Shown here in pieces: positions 25,001-34,800 of a stretch of 64,000 nucleotides of DNA. A model generated the notes under the pieces. That model was not told the DNA's origin. It did not search any database and was given only the letters and a program-made list of their open reading frames with translations. Location: positions 757,974 to 821,973 of the forward strand of contig NMRA01000057.1 in the NCBI GenBank assembly GCA_002633005.1, given 5' to 3'. Position 1 is the first letter of the stretch, and the number at the start of each line of letters is the position of its first letter. Source of the stretch: Phoronis australis (taxonomy: Eukaryota > Phoronida > Phoronidae). The translations under genes were made by a program, and so were the position numbers.

Positions 25001-25396
25001 AAAATTTCGTGAGCGGGATGGGGGCAAACCCCCCTTACGACCTCCCCCATTCGGTGCTATGCGCATCTACAGTCGTGGTTTGCGCAAATGCTTACAGCCG
25101 GACAAGATGTTGGGCCCCCCTTGTGATATCCTAGATCCGCCACTGTTAATATGCATACTACCTACACTAACAACAGAAACCTCAAATCTTAACTATGGAA
25201 TATCAACAACTGGCTTAGCTCGTGTAGATTTTTATTGGAAGATTTGTGGTTATACTACAATAAGTGCATGTAAATAATATAATACCCGAACAGAGGCAGG
25301 TTATGTCCATAAGTATATGGTGCACAGCTTACCGTGAAAATCGCCGGAAACAGATACCAACATGTGCAACAAAAAGGACAGGAGTAACGACATCAT
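12760..25396 (-). CDS. Gene B: IgGFc-binding/MopE-loop/collagen/EGF type I membrane protein, complete model
   Basis: Twelve minus-strand exons join in frame to 1321 codons plus stop: 25333-25396, 23324-23442, 21210-22373, 20703-20868, 18509-19824, 18068-18167, 17673-17777, 16685-16999, 16205-16258, 15088-15210, 14144-14272 and 12760-13070. Order of modules: signal peptide (about residues 1-19); IgGFc-binding domain 1 (about 22-449); two acidic loops; IgGFc-binding domain 2 (about 505-943); two acidic loops; Gly-X-Y collagen (about 100 residues); half EGF, EGF, cbEGF; then a membrane helix and a tail of about 65 residues. The IgGFc-binding domain is the N-terminal module of FCGBP, a mucus protein. 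Human FCGBP has no collagen or membrane helix, so this architecture is different. The total CDS (3966 bp) is divisible by three and all phases match. Ligand and function are unknown. Introns hold mobile elements, listed separately. Confidence 0.9.
13100..13861 (-). repeat. Inverted diverged copy of the 1.24-kb repeat unit
   Basis: The reverse complement matches about 42470-43300 and 44155-44990, including the block around GGGTTCCGAGCCACTGGCC. It lies in the last intron of gene B. It is clearly more diverged than the two downstream copies are from each other. Confidence 0.75.
14144..14272 (-). CDS. Gene B exon 11: last cbEGF-like unit and linker
   Basis: This 129-bp phase 1-1 exon reads [17 protein letters not shown], then INTPGSHTC and a linker of about 18 residues. 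The last Cys pair of a normal EGF is missing. The same shortened form precedes the membrane exon in genes C and D. Confidence 0.85.
14439..15047. repeat. Interspersed repeat R1 with inserted duplicate and (GGAC)n run
   Basis: 14439-14618 matches 17069-17265. The right part (14880-15047) contains a GGAC tandem run (about 14950-14995) and ends GTGGGCGCATAAAA, like the end at 17398. The 259-bp segment 14620-14878 interrupts it. Confidence 0.6.
14620..14675 (-). pseudogene. Partial second copy of the gene B EGF exon
   Basis: It carries the acceptor and first 56 bases of the exon at 15155-15210 (DMDEC start), then stops at a single N at 14619. There is no donor. It belongs to a 259-bp duplicated segment (14620-14878) that lies exactly between two single N bases, so an assembly artefact is likely. 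Confidence 0.75.
15088..15210 (-). CDS. Gene B exon 10: calcium-binding EGF
   Basis: This 123-bp phase 1-1 exon reads [16 protein letters not shown], then [16 protein letters not shown] is the calcium-binding EGF start. It has the same length and phases as the EGF exons at 35031, 37867, 50737 and 51411. Confidence 0.9.
15414..15675. repeat. Interspersed repeat R2, copy 1
   Basis: Matches sequences at about 52726-53035 and 53675-53980, sharing GTGCACTGTTATTCCCC-type blocks and CGTATCATTT. It lies in a gene B intron. Confidence 0.6.
16205..16258 (-). CDS. Gene B exon 9: half EGF module
   Basis: This 54-bp phase 1-1 exon reads [18 protein letters not shown]. It matches only the second half of an EGF unit (compare [16 protein letters not shown] in the next exon). 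Either it is a truncated EGF or its first half is contributed elsewhere; I saw no partner exon. Confidence 0.65.
16685..16999 (-). CDS. Gene B exon 8: collagen triple helix
   Basis: This 315-bp exon (phase 1 to 1) holds about 29 Gly-X-Y triplets after RVQCPV, with one break (GHDGISITG). The A|GTAGGT donor at 16679-16684 was chosen because it gives phase 1, which fits the next exon; a GT two bases later would be out of phase. Long plus-strand Pro-rich ORFs here are antisense shadows. Confidence 0.85.
17069..17398. repeat. Interspersed repeat R1, second copy
   Basis: Shares AAGAGCAACGC, GAGCGTTGAAATGCGCCC and GGCCAGTAGAGGGCAT with 14439-14618. It ends ATGCGGGCGCATAAAA. It lies in the gene B intron between exons 7 and 8. 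Confidence 0.6.
17673..17777 (-). CDS. Gene B exon 7: acidic loop DDDQDG type and linker
   Basis: This 105-bp exon (phase 1 to 1) reads [12 protein letters not shown], followed by a Pro/Asn/Thr-rich linker. Here the second loop of the pair is on its own exon, unlike exon 4, where both loops share one. Confidence 0.83.
18068..18167 (-). CDS. Gene B exon 6: acidic loop DNDCDG type
   Basis: This 100-bp exon (phase 0 to 1) reads PCTPTPTF, then [16 protein letters not shown], nearly the same loop as in exon 4. It ends at GTAAGC. Confidence 0.85.
18509..19824 (-). CDS. Gene B exon 5: IgGFc-binding domain 2
   Basis: A complete second IgGFc-binding domain in one 1316-bp exon (phase 1 to 0), about 438 residues, from [11 protein letters not shown] to [17 protein letters not shown]. 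Landmarks include [36 protein letters not shown] and DPTMIIFPS. Domain 1 carries an intron after its first 40 residues; domain 2 lacks it. Confidence 0.93.
20703..20868 (-). CDS. Gene B exon 4: paired acidic metal-binding loops
   Basis: Reads [16 protein letters not shown], then [12 protein letters not shown]. These match the MopE-like putative metal-binding motif (D-x-D-x-D-G-x-x-D-E) with conserved Cys. Calcium or other metal binding is inferred. Phase 0 to 1. Confidence 0.88.
21210..22373 (-). CDS. Gene B exon 3: IgGFc-binding domain 1 core
   Basis: This 1164-bp exon (phase 0 to 0) codes 388 residues. Family landmarks include [63 protein letters not shown], and the closing [12 protein letters not shown]. 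It is closely parallel to domain 2. Confidence 0.93.
23324..23442 (-). CDS. Gene B exon 2: start of IgGFc-binding domain 1
   Basis: This 119-bp exon (phase 1 to 0) reads [11 protein letters not shown] and then [10 protein letters not shown]. It matches the beta-strand start of IgGFc-binding domains and parallels [11 protein letters not shown] at the start of domain 2. Confidence 0.88.
24494..25145 (+). mobile_element. Truncated TIR element (copy 1) with tRNA-like segment
   Basis: Reverse-oriented relative of the elements at 41348-42320 and 49644-50670. It keeps the end ATCCTAGATCCGCCACTG and the tRNA-like part at 24846-24906, but lacks the opposite terminus. It sits in gene B intron 1. Confidence 0.7.
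24846..24906 (+). ncRNA. tRNA-derived segment, probable SINE-type internal promoter
   Basis: Contains an A-box-like GTGGTGTAGTGG and a B-box-like GGTCGTGAGTTCG. It is not a functional tRNA, since stems do not close. Confidence 0.5.
25333..25396 (-). CDS. Gene B exon 1: signal peptide
   Basis: The sequence reads [18 protein letters not shown] followed by DFH, a strong secretion signal, ending at donor GTAAGC in phase 1. Exon 2 starts in phase 1, so they join directly. Two in-frame ATGs (25394-25396 and 25391-25393) are both possible. It is too short to appear as a long ORF and was found by searching upstream for a hydrophobic phase 1 exon. Confidence 0.8.
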
Positions 25397-26092
25397 ATCC
25401 GGAATTGGAAATAAGCTGCCTGCAATCAAGAAATCAAGGTGGTTATGTTTACGTATATTTGAAATAGCTTAAATTCCGAAACTAGGCAAAGATAAAAAGT
25501 ATGGGCTATGAAAGGCGTCCAAAAGATAGGAACAACCGCGGGAGTAGTGTTGAAAGTCATCAGTATTGCAGGCGTGTGTTCCATAGACCCGAAGAAGAAA
25601 CTCGCGGAAACGCAAGACTCCGCACTTCTTAATAATCTTTTCACGTTACCAAAGATTAGTAAAATGCGAGTCTAGATAATTTGCAGCCATTTAATTGCAA
25701 CCAGCAAAATCATGTTGTTGACATATGGTGATCGACAGAACGTTTTTGTGCAAATCAGACGAGCAGCTTCATGTCTAAAAACCATTTTAAACAAAAAAAG
25801 TATATTTAAAGCTGTATTTCGACCTATTTAACTGGCTGAAAACCGAAAAAGGAAATTAAGACATTTCACTCTCATAAAACGCACGCCCTGTAATAACTAG
25901 GGCTCTATTTCCGTTTCCTAGTCAACAAACAGACAGTGCGTACATGCACCGTTTTCGCAATGTTAGTCTTGGTCAACCCCCCATGTAAACACGTTACGTG
26001 TCTTATCAACCGCAATAAAATCTGAAGCAGTACAAGATTTAGTGTTATTGTTGGTAATGGATTTAGAATCCAGTTATTGACCCATGGGCGAC
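25397..26092. other. Upstream of gene B, no further gene seen
   Basis: The sequence just upstream of the signal-peptide exon should hold the 5' UTR and promoter of gene B. I see no clear TATA box or other element. Confidence 0.35.
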
Positions 26093-26237
26093 GCACCATA
26101 GGGTCGGCTGGAAGGGGGGGGGGCTGTAACCCCCCGGCCACTCTTTTAGTGCGCTGCCGCCCATGGTCCATGGGCGGTGCACCACAAGGGAGCTGGGGGC
26201 TATAGCCCCCACATTTTTCAGTGCTGCGCCGCCCATG
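26093..26237. mobile_element. Two adjacent copies of the CATGGGCGGCGCA foldback element
   Basis: Units 26093-26165 and 26169-26237 each start with a CATGGGCG-type end and finish with CGCCCATG. They relate to 11610-11757 and are shorter. Confidence 0.6.
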
Positions 26238-27171
26238 ATTGTAAGAAATACAGGCGTATTATGGGAGTAACAGGCTAAATTCGATTTTCGTTTGCAGTCA
26301 GTTACAGGGCAAAATGCATCAATAAAGTCGTTCATTTTTCTTTCGTTTAGCACAGCAACTACCCCAGTGACGAACACTCATGGTCAGGTTGCCAATAAGG
26401 TGGTCGGCTATCTCACTATTCAAGAAAACACAATTTAGTTACATTTGCCTGTGTCTGGAATGCCCGACGCTACAGGAAAGTTTCAATCAAAACAGGTGGG
26501 TGACAATTTACAGACAGACGTTCCAAAATATTTGAAACCTATATATTCAGTTTATCACTAAAATGCACGCCAGTGTTCTCTTACCACACCTTGCCTATCC
26601 GCTGTCCGAACTTCCCGCGTCTCGCCCAGTTCAACACCGCATTCTTATGTTGCCACCGGATGTCACGTGATACCTTGTCGTTTGTCTCGCCCTTTCAACA
26701 TAAGTGGATAATGCTTATCTATCTTTGAATGGACCAGTTCACTTTGCATTCGTGTGTGTCATGGCCTTAGGAAGCGAGTGCGGTTGCGTTAGGACGAAAC
26801 TGTGGCGACATGATTAGGCAGTCGAGAAAAAGGCATAGCGAAATAATTAGAAGAGAGAACTAACAAAATATTTCTAAACAAGACTAATGCTAAATTTACT
26901 CTTTGGGAACCCTGGCCAGAAAATCCCTTCCAAGTTCTCCCAAAAGCGTGCGAGTTCACGAGTGTTTGCTTGAGTGGACGCAATGAACTTGCGTAAACAC
27001 GAAACCCATACAAGACCTTGCGAGATATCACCTGATGCCTTACACACAGATGCACGAGGAACGTAAATCATTTTTTTTTCTCGAAATTTTCTATAATGGA
27101 GAAAAGCTCTTATGATGGCATCACTTGTTGCTCGGCATTCGGACCAGAGCCATTGGGGAAGGATCCCGTTG
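26238..27171. other. Intergenic, no gene seen
   Basis: No supported exon on either strand. Confidence 0.35.
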
Positions 27172-27645
27172 ATGAAATATTGGCTGATTATTTTCTGTAT
27201 TTACTTATTTCTGTCGTTTCAAATTCTAAAGCAATACATTCAGTCCAGAAGCCAGTTTAAAGATTTGTCTCCACAATACAAATTCAAAGTCTTCCGCGAG
27301 GTTCTGCCGTCACGAAACTCGAGTTTACGCCACCCACTGGCAGGTGTCATGCGTTTTACCGCCGTCGCTTCGTTCGTCATTACACTGGCAGAGTGATAAC
27401 AGGAAGATTTTTCAGTTCATGTAACTTGTTTACTGGGGGCAGGGGCGCTGATGGATCTGAGACCACGATATTCATTCATGAAACGGCGTCAACCACAGCC
27501 TGTAGGACTGGCACGAGACTACGATATGGAACAGAAATTTTTGATTTCGCTCAGGGTAATACTACAAGAAAACGAGCTAAAGTGTAGTCGCTTTAATTGG
27601 TATTCTGTGAAATTCAGTCTTCGTTATACACGAAAAAGTAAATAA
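27172..27645 (+). CDS. Tentative two-exon plus-strand ORF with N-terminal hydrophobic segment
   Basis: 27172-27343 starts MKYWLIIFCIYLFLSFQI, resembling a signal anchor, and ends at a possible CAG|GTGTCA donor in phase 1. 27443-27645 follows a GGGCAG acceptor and reads DLRPRYSFMKRRQPQP to a stop. Joined they give 124 residues. The intron would be only 99 bases and I recognise no family, so this may be chance. Confidence 0.22.
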
Positions 27646-28360
27646 AAATAAACGTTGATTTATTTGATTAATTAACTAGATTATTCACCTTTAATTGTGC
27701 CCCAATGCTAGTTTCTGCTAGTGATGTATAACTTTGCAATCTTTCAATTCGCTGTCTTCACTGGCATTGCATAAAGTTGTTACGAACTTTGTCAGCTAGA
27801 GAAGTGGTGAAGGGCTGAACTGTTAATCCACTGGGGTTTCCCTGCGTGGTTTGGAACCCCATCCTCATCGAAATGTTGGCAGCGCCACCAATTGGCTGTT
27901 GCAAGTAATAGAGACCCATATACTTCCCAACATGCCAGGTAATAGACTCTATTCACGCGGCGGACATTAAAATCCAAAGCGAGGCTCACTGCGATAAACA
28001 AAGCGGAAATTTACATTGCGTGAGATAAATGGCCGGTCTTTGGAGTCCAACCTGAATATTAAATCTTAAAAATGTGTCAATAATTAACCACAGAGACGTA
28101 GAAAAATACTGTTAAAGAACAAGTCAATGCACCAAAGAGTTGTCTGACGAAAGGATGAAGGTTTTTTTCCGGAAAACTAGGTTCGAATCATGAAAAGTAA
28201 ACATGACCAAATTGCGGCGATCCTAGTGTTACGGATTAGGTACGTATCATGCTGAATGCAGGGTTACGTTTCTTCTAATAAATTCTTGATAAAAATGCTT
28301 TCTACACGAACCAGGTCATCTGGTCGTATTGTTGACGAGTTGAAGATATGTTCGACAGTG
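27646..28360. other. Intergenic, no gene supported
   Basis: A 69-residue minus-strand ORF at 27792-28001 has some coding-like look but no recognisable domain or splice support. Confidence 0.3.
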
Positions 28361-28455
28361 NNNNNNNNNNNNNNNNNNNNNNNNNNNNNNNNNNNNNNNN
28401 NNNNNNNNNNNNNNNNNNNNNNNNNNNNNNNNNNNNNNNNNNNNNNNNNNNNNNN
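28361..28455. other. Assembly gap (95 N)
   Basis: Run of N. It is followed at once by a G run, which may explain the break. Confidence 0.99.
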
Positions 28456-28671
28456 GGGGGGGAGGCGACATCCTCAAAAGCGGGCAAAGCGCGATTGTAT
28501 GCACACAGGCGGCTCGGAAGTTGCGGGCGCCGAAGATGTATACCTTCTGCTCAGGAAATCTGTCGTTGGACTAAAAACAAAAATAAAACGGAACATGTTT
28601 TCCCCCCTCGTCCGCTACCGGTCCTACTAGTAGCTCGAACTCAAAACGTACAAGTTAATTCCTCCCGCTTC

Positions 28672-28752
28672 ACCGTTTGCTGGTTTATTTTGCTTGCGGC
28701 AGTCAAGGGGTGTCCGGGCCGCTGCCCCCCCCCCCTAAATCCGCCTATGATT
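28672..28752. mobile_element. Solo terminus of the TIR element family
   Basis: Resembles the right ends at 42240-42320 and 50590-50670: TTGCGGCAGTCAAGGGG, a C run, then CTAAATCCGCCTATG. Confidence 0.5.
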
Positions 28753-29987
28753 TTGTACTTTTTCAGATTGTTACCTCTGTGGTCACTGGTGATTTGAACC
28801 GTTGGAGAGAAATTTTCAATCACAAAGGGGATTTTTAGGCCTCGTGGCCGGGAATTTCGCGTGATTTTTAAATATTTTTGAGAGGGTATTAGGGCCGATA
28901 TTTGGTCACAAAATTGAGAGATTGAGGGCCCTGGCTGTCCTTTTTGTAAAGAAAAATGCATCGCGCTTCAACCCATAGTCATGTAAACACAGCGTGGCTG
29001 GCCGAAGATTCTCCGTCCTCGTTGCTATGGCGGAATCCAGTCCGACATGCGATAAATTATGATTCGAAAACAGTTAGAAATTTTATACGGACATATTTTC
29101 CTTCGTCACGGCGTATGGCAAGGACCCAACGCTTCCGAATCCCAATGTCCTTAGGGATTGTAAAACAGAGTGTCCGTATTTTTCTAGCTGTTCGAGCAAC
29201 GATGCGTACAACTACGCGGATAAGCCACCAGAGCTATCGTAGCGAGCCTCGTTTTGGAACGCGCCTCCTGTCGGCGTGAATAGGGTCAGCAAACTTAATT
29301 TTTCCTTACAAACCTGTTGGTTCACGCCCTGTCAACACTCTCGGATAAGTCTTATAAGACTTTGAGTCGATTTCGTGCCGACTTCGCACACGACAAAATC
29401 GGTCGAAATTTTGGAGCACAATCGTACAACTGTGTGTTTCGAAAAGCCAAGTCGGAACACCTGTCTTCACACTCAAATTATCACATACTGAAGTCGATTA
29501 CAGAGCCGTAGGCCTTAGTAATCGACATATTGGAAGCGTCAGGATTTACTAATTATTTGCATGTGTGGAAGAAAAAATCGTCGCAACAACAGGCCAGTCA
29601 CGCGTCTTAATCTTTTGGCTCCGATCTTGTGACGTCATCTCTAGACTACCTGTGAGGTCATCCCCAGGCATTCGATACCATTACGCATTAGCCAGATCTT
29701 CGAATACTGCCGATGAAAAACACTGACAATAACATTTTAACGTTGGACGTTATTGTCAGATTCGTTATTAACTGAAGATAAAAGTCGGTTAATTACAGCC
29801 TTTAAACGAAAGAACGACATCCTAGTAGTATTTTTCTTATTTTGATGAGACGAGTTCAGCGTAGCCAATATTCCTCTAAGTGCATTGGAATCACAGTGTC
29901 CTGCTAATAAAATGTAGTTGTTGATCTATCCAAGAGAGTTCATTGTGCTCGAATTAAATCTGGTCGGCTGCTGGACGACATACTCAC
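28753..29987. other. Intergenic with a small hairpin
   Basis: No gene supported. At 29723-29759 an 11-bp perfect inverted repeat (CTGACAATAAC) surrounds a 15-bp loop. Confidence 0.35.
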
Positions 29988-30119
29988 GAAATAGAACTCC
30001 TCGAACCCCGGAGACATCACGCTTCCTTTAAAGCGATCATGGTATTGAAGATTGGTGGGAAACGTGTCTTGCTTTCTCACGAGGTCTTGTCTGGTTAGAA
30101 CCTTCACGTAAACTCTCAT
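29988..30119 (-). CDS. Tentative minus-strand first exon, unknown protein
   Basis: The frame from ATG 30117-30119 runs 44 codons to a good donor (TTC|GTGAGT, phase 0), for example MRVYVKVLTRQDLVRK and SVMSPGFEEFYF. An in-frame TAA lies upstream near 30202. I do not recognise the protein and see no partner exon before gene B, whose own first exon needs phase 1. Confidence 0.25.
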
Positions 30120-30213
30120 CCCGAGCAGACAGCACTTTGAATCGAGCTCCGCCTTGTTTGTTAAGTGAGGGATTGTGTGAGATTGTTCACCAGTCTCAGG
30201 AGTTTAATTTTGT

Positions 30214-31667
30214 GAGTAGTATTGACCAGCAGACGAGAATACAATTAGTGTCTTGCTAGTCAACAGTGACTTTGTGAACGTTAGGCATGATGTTCACCCG
30301 CCGGTTTATCATCCAGAACATGACTCAAGTCTGAAAACATGCATTTTGATGATCAGCTGATTAAAACATATTAATTGATCTCATCCTTGATTGACCAAGA
30401 ACCAGATGCAGTAGCGTGTTATGTGGTTTGGTGATGCTCGGGCCGAGTTTACGGGATGCTCCTTTCTCCACGCAAATGCGCGGACGAACCCTTGCACTAA
30501 GAAAAGTAAATAAAGATGAGACATAAAGTAGAAACTTTATTCAGTTTATCTACAAATCAGTCACGATTTCAAAAGGTTTACTCATAGTGATTCAGTGGGT
30601 GCCTTTCCGATGTGGATGCCCGGAGCCCCCCCTCCCCCCCCTTGCACGCTACTGACCAGATGTCAGAGTTATTCATCGTTCTCTGATGCTAATGGACGCT
30701 GGATGCGCAATTTGGTTCCAAATTTGTTGAACGCAGGAATACACAGCGACATTGCAGCAATTCATAACGAACTGATTTGCAATTACCCTTTTTGATGTAC
30801 CAATCTTGATGATTGTTTGCGCACAACTGCATGACCAGGGGCTGCGTATTCATAGAGATTTCTCCGAATGGGTTTGGAGGTCTCGTTTAAGGAAACAGAA
30901 GGTGCCAGGTCCGCCGAATACCGGTTGGTGCAGAACTCTTTTCAGACTTATAGTCATTAGGTCACGTGACGTGGCCACAGGTGCCGTGGCGTGCTGAGCA
31001 GACCTAGAAACGTTTGAGAAGCAATTCTAAGCAAACAACAAGTGCACACATTTCACAATGAAACGCGTTTTGTATTGTTTACTCTTTTCTACGCTTGGAA
31101 TATCAAATTAGTTTTGGAAAACCGTCCACTGACATATAACTATACACATACAGCGAAAATAGACAATGTTCAAGTAAAAAATCATTGATACTTTAAGAGA
31201 ATGAAAAACTAATTTTAAACAAAAATAAAACAACGACACGTCATAGGGATCAAATGACTTAATGCAAAGTTCGAACATTTTCACCCAAAAATGGGAATCA
31301 TAGATAAATGCAATCATTTGATTTCACAAAATATTTCATTTCATTTAATTTCACAACAAATTTCACTTGTAGTATGAGATCAACGGGTTAGAGTGTTTTA
31401 GCAAAATTTACTTGTACGTGTACAAAGTACATGTATCTGCAGACAGTAATCTCTTGTTTTTGATTGAGAACTATGATATGAAAATATCAAAACGCGATTT
31501 TACTCCTTTCCAGTACTGGTACACGTCCACGGAAGTTTGCCACAACACCTCAATATCTTACTGGAATGTATTACAAGGAATGCAATGGTGCTGATTTCTC
31601 CACATGTAAAGGTAGTGCGCGTAAGATTCTGATAATGCAACAAGTGGTAATTAAAAGCTGCATCGCG
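30214..31667. other. 3' flank of gene C, no gene seen
   Basis: A short plus-strand frame ending at about 30795 has a coding-like look but no support. The rest is AT-rich and probably includes the gene C 3' UTR. Confidence 0.35.
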
Positions 31668-31873
31668 TCACGTATTTCGAGAGGAGGCTATGGAAGGCAT
31701 TGACAATTGACTCGTCGCATACATCATCTTCATCTGTGCTTTCTTCATCTTGTGCTCTCGTTTTCTCTGTACAACCAGGCATCCCCCAGCGACTAGAACT
31801 ATGCACGTCAGCAGTATAAGCCAAATAATAATGCCCAGTACTATGTCTCCTCGCAGCACCATGTTAGAAGACC
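31668..31873 (-). CDS. Gene C exon 7: membrane helix and short tail
   Basis: Starts [10 protein letters not shown], then the hydrophobic [20 protein letters not shown], then [14 protein letters not shown] and a Ser-rich end with a stop at 31668-31670. Gene D's helix begins similarly ([12 protein letters not shown]). Confidence 0.88.
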
Positions 31874-34800
31874 CTGTAATGGACAACGACATTAGACTGG
31901 TATGGTGTCTCACGAAATATGATTATCAAGAAGTGGTTTTACTGGGAACTAGGGCGTTTTCCTTATTCCAAGAACCCTCATTCTGGTTTACAATCGGAAC
32001 AAGAGCCACAGCTGACTGTCATTGCAGAGAACAAACATTTTTACGAGCTTTGCCACCGGTTTCATTTCTCTACTATTTGAGTCAACGGTGTCATTGTCCC
32101 TAACTCCTGTGCCTTGCCAACGAAACGTTGGTACTCCTGGAATACGACAAAATACCATTAGTTCCTAGTAAAACAATTTCTTTGTATTCACATTTCGTAA
32201 ACTTTTTGCGTACATTGTTGGGACACTCAGCATTGAATCAAATTTTACAGAGCGGCATTGGAGAGAAACTGCGGTATTAGCCGAATATTATTCGGAACTA
32301 ATGATTCAGTCGCTAAGCTCAATTTCCATTTAAAACCTAACAACGCCGATCGTATTGACGTTTCTTAATCTTGAAACTCATTAGGTACATCTGGTGACAG
32401 AATGACTGTAAAATCAATCACATCTGTGCAATATTCCAACGCTCTACTCAACAGGTCTGGTTTATGTTTCAACGCATCAAATAAAACTACAATCGACAAA
32501 CAATGGATAAGTTAATTAAAAGACAACGATTGCACAAATAGCAAAAGAGGTTTCCAGATAAAAAAATTAAATAAATTAAAGTACGAAGGCCTCCTCTTTC
32601 AACAGATGCATAGGAAAAGACGAAACCATACGTACTACAATAAAAACTTACTTTATAGACACAAAGCAATTATTTTTCATTTATTAAAGTGTGTAACATG
32701 TGCATCTATTACAATCTATTCCGAGTGCTCGCGGAAGGATCCAGGGGAAGGGTTGAGACTCCCTGTTTTAGCAAAAGCGTAAACAAAACCATGGACAATT
32801 TCCTTTTTATTCTTTCCCATGGACTGCTGGGCGCAAAGATCACTACATTAGGTAGTTCCCACCATGACCCTGTATCTCAAAAAGAATTTTATTAGTACAT
32901 CTTGAGACATTTAATAGCCTTTAGTATACCTGTTGATAAGAAACAAGCCAAAATTTTAAAAACAAATAGTTTTCTATTATCGGCGCCGCTCGTGCAACTA
33001 TTTCCGTGACAACGATAGCACGCTCACAATCCGCCGGCTATTTCAGATCATGATCTTTCGCCACTTTCTGATTTTAACTACCAGACCCAAGCCAGAGCAG
33101 ATTATGGGGTAGATAACTCTTATGAGAAAGTCACTCACGTAATGTGATTATCATATATAACTAAAAAGGGCAAAGATATTTCTAATGCCGCAAGTCGTGG
33201 GTAGAGGGGTTATGGGTCGTGGGGGTCATGGGGGACGAGAGGGTTTTAGAACAATCCGAAATGTGTCCTCACCTGAGACTTGTGCAGCTTGGTTCGGAGC
33301 TTCCGAATAACAAAGGTAACTTCCGACTGAGTTGACACAAATTTCCGTCTGAGAGTTACATACATTAGCGCCACTTTTGCACTCGTTGACATCTGCAAAG
33401 GTACACCAAAGCCTATAAAAACCATGCGTGTACTTGTGAAATCATATTTAGCCTTTATTTGTGAATCTGCAACAAATATCTACACTCTATTTTACTGATA
33501 CAGCCTTCGCGAAAGGAAATTATATTAACAATGGCACATGTTTTTAACTTTTAATAGGTTAGGTTGTCCCTGTTTTACTAGTGGAAAAGCGTGCAATTTA
33601 TCGCAGATTAAGGAATCTTTTATTAAGTTCATCTAACTGCCCACACTCTAAAATTTGACGAACAGGTGACAAATGGACTTTATTGTGAAAAACATCAGCT
33701 TGGAAATTGGTCTAGGTTTCTTTTTTACCAAGGGACCCCTCTTTTAAGACGTTATAGAGATTGTTACTGTTTTGCCACTGAAACAGGCCCAAAAACAATC
33801 GGTTGTTTTCTTTACAGGTAAAGGGTCGTCATCGGAAACTAGGTGAAGCAGTATGCTAGAGTACTAAATATATCGACAAATGGTGCACATTGCGGAGACT
33901 GGTCACAAGGGAGATTAATTTTCGTATCGGCTTTACCCACTTGGAACAGTCTGCTAAAGGCCGCAGGTCTTGATGCCTAAATATGAATCTTGTATTGCAC
34001 TGCATTTAGGCCTAAGTTCCAACAAAATGACTTATGTTTTCGTGGCGTTTGCACGGCCGCAGATTTTACGCTCGGAACAAATTGAGCATCATAGCTGTGC
34101 ATCTTTAATGTCGTGTTTACTTTGATGTGCGCCGATACTACCTGCGTCTCCGGAAGAGCTTAGCGGGTTTTCCACCAAGGCGTTGTGTCTACTCTTTTTA
34201 CTGGACATCGAACTCCACAATTCTTGGCATCTACTGTATGAACTCAAGTTAAGTGTCTACTATTCTACGCTTGAGTAGATTATAGCTTACTAGATAACTA
34301 TCTAATCCTAGCAAAGTTCGTGTTTGAAATCGAAACTTCGAGTTTTTACTCGAAATCTTGATTTTTAACCCGAGTTTACAGCTCGAATCTAGGGATCATC
34401 CAGTGGGAATTTGGAATAAAACTCATATGCATAAGCCGTAATGTACAAAAAGTAGAACGGAAAATGTCAAAAATAATTTAGAGTTAAATTTCGAATAAAA
34501 AGTTTAGATACCAACCCCAGGGTGTGGCCCAGAAACGTTCGTCTTCCGAATAGATTCTGCGTCCCTAAGGTGCTTCTTTCGGAAAAGTGGTGGGACGCTT
34601 TCCGAAACTTGTATTGTGGATTGCAACTCCTTTTCCAGGTATGGGGTTTAAAAACAGTGTAAACTGAAAGGGTTTTTAGCTTCAGTGGCGGATTTAGAGG
34701 GGGCCATAAAATACTCCCAAATTCCATTTGGCGGTTCGGGGGTGCGTATGTCTGACGGCCAAAATCCTGGCTAATACTCTGCCGTGGCCCCCCTCCTAAC

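Noticed and set aside
29723-29759. Hairpin as a terminator
   Set aside because: An 11-bp inverted repeat in animal intergenic DNA; hairpin terminators of this kind are bacterial.
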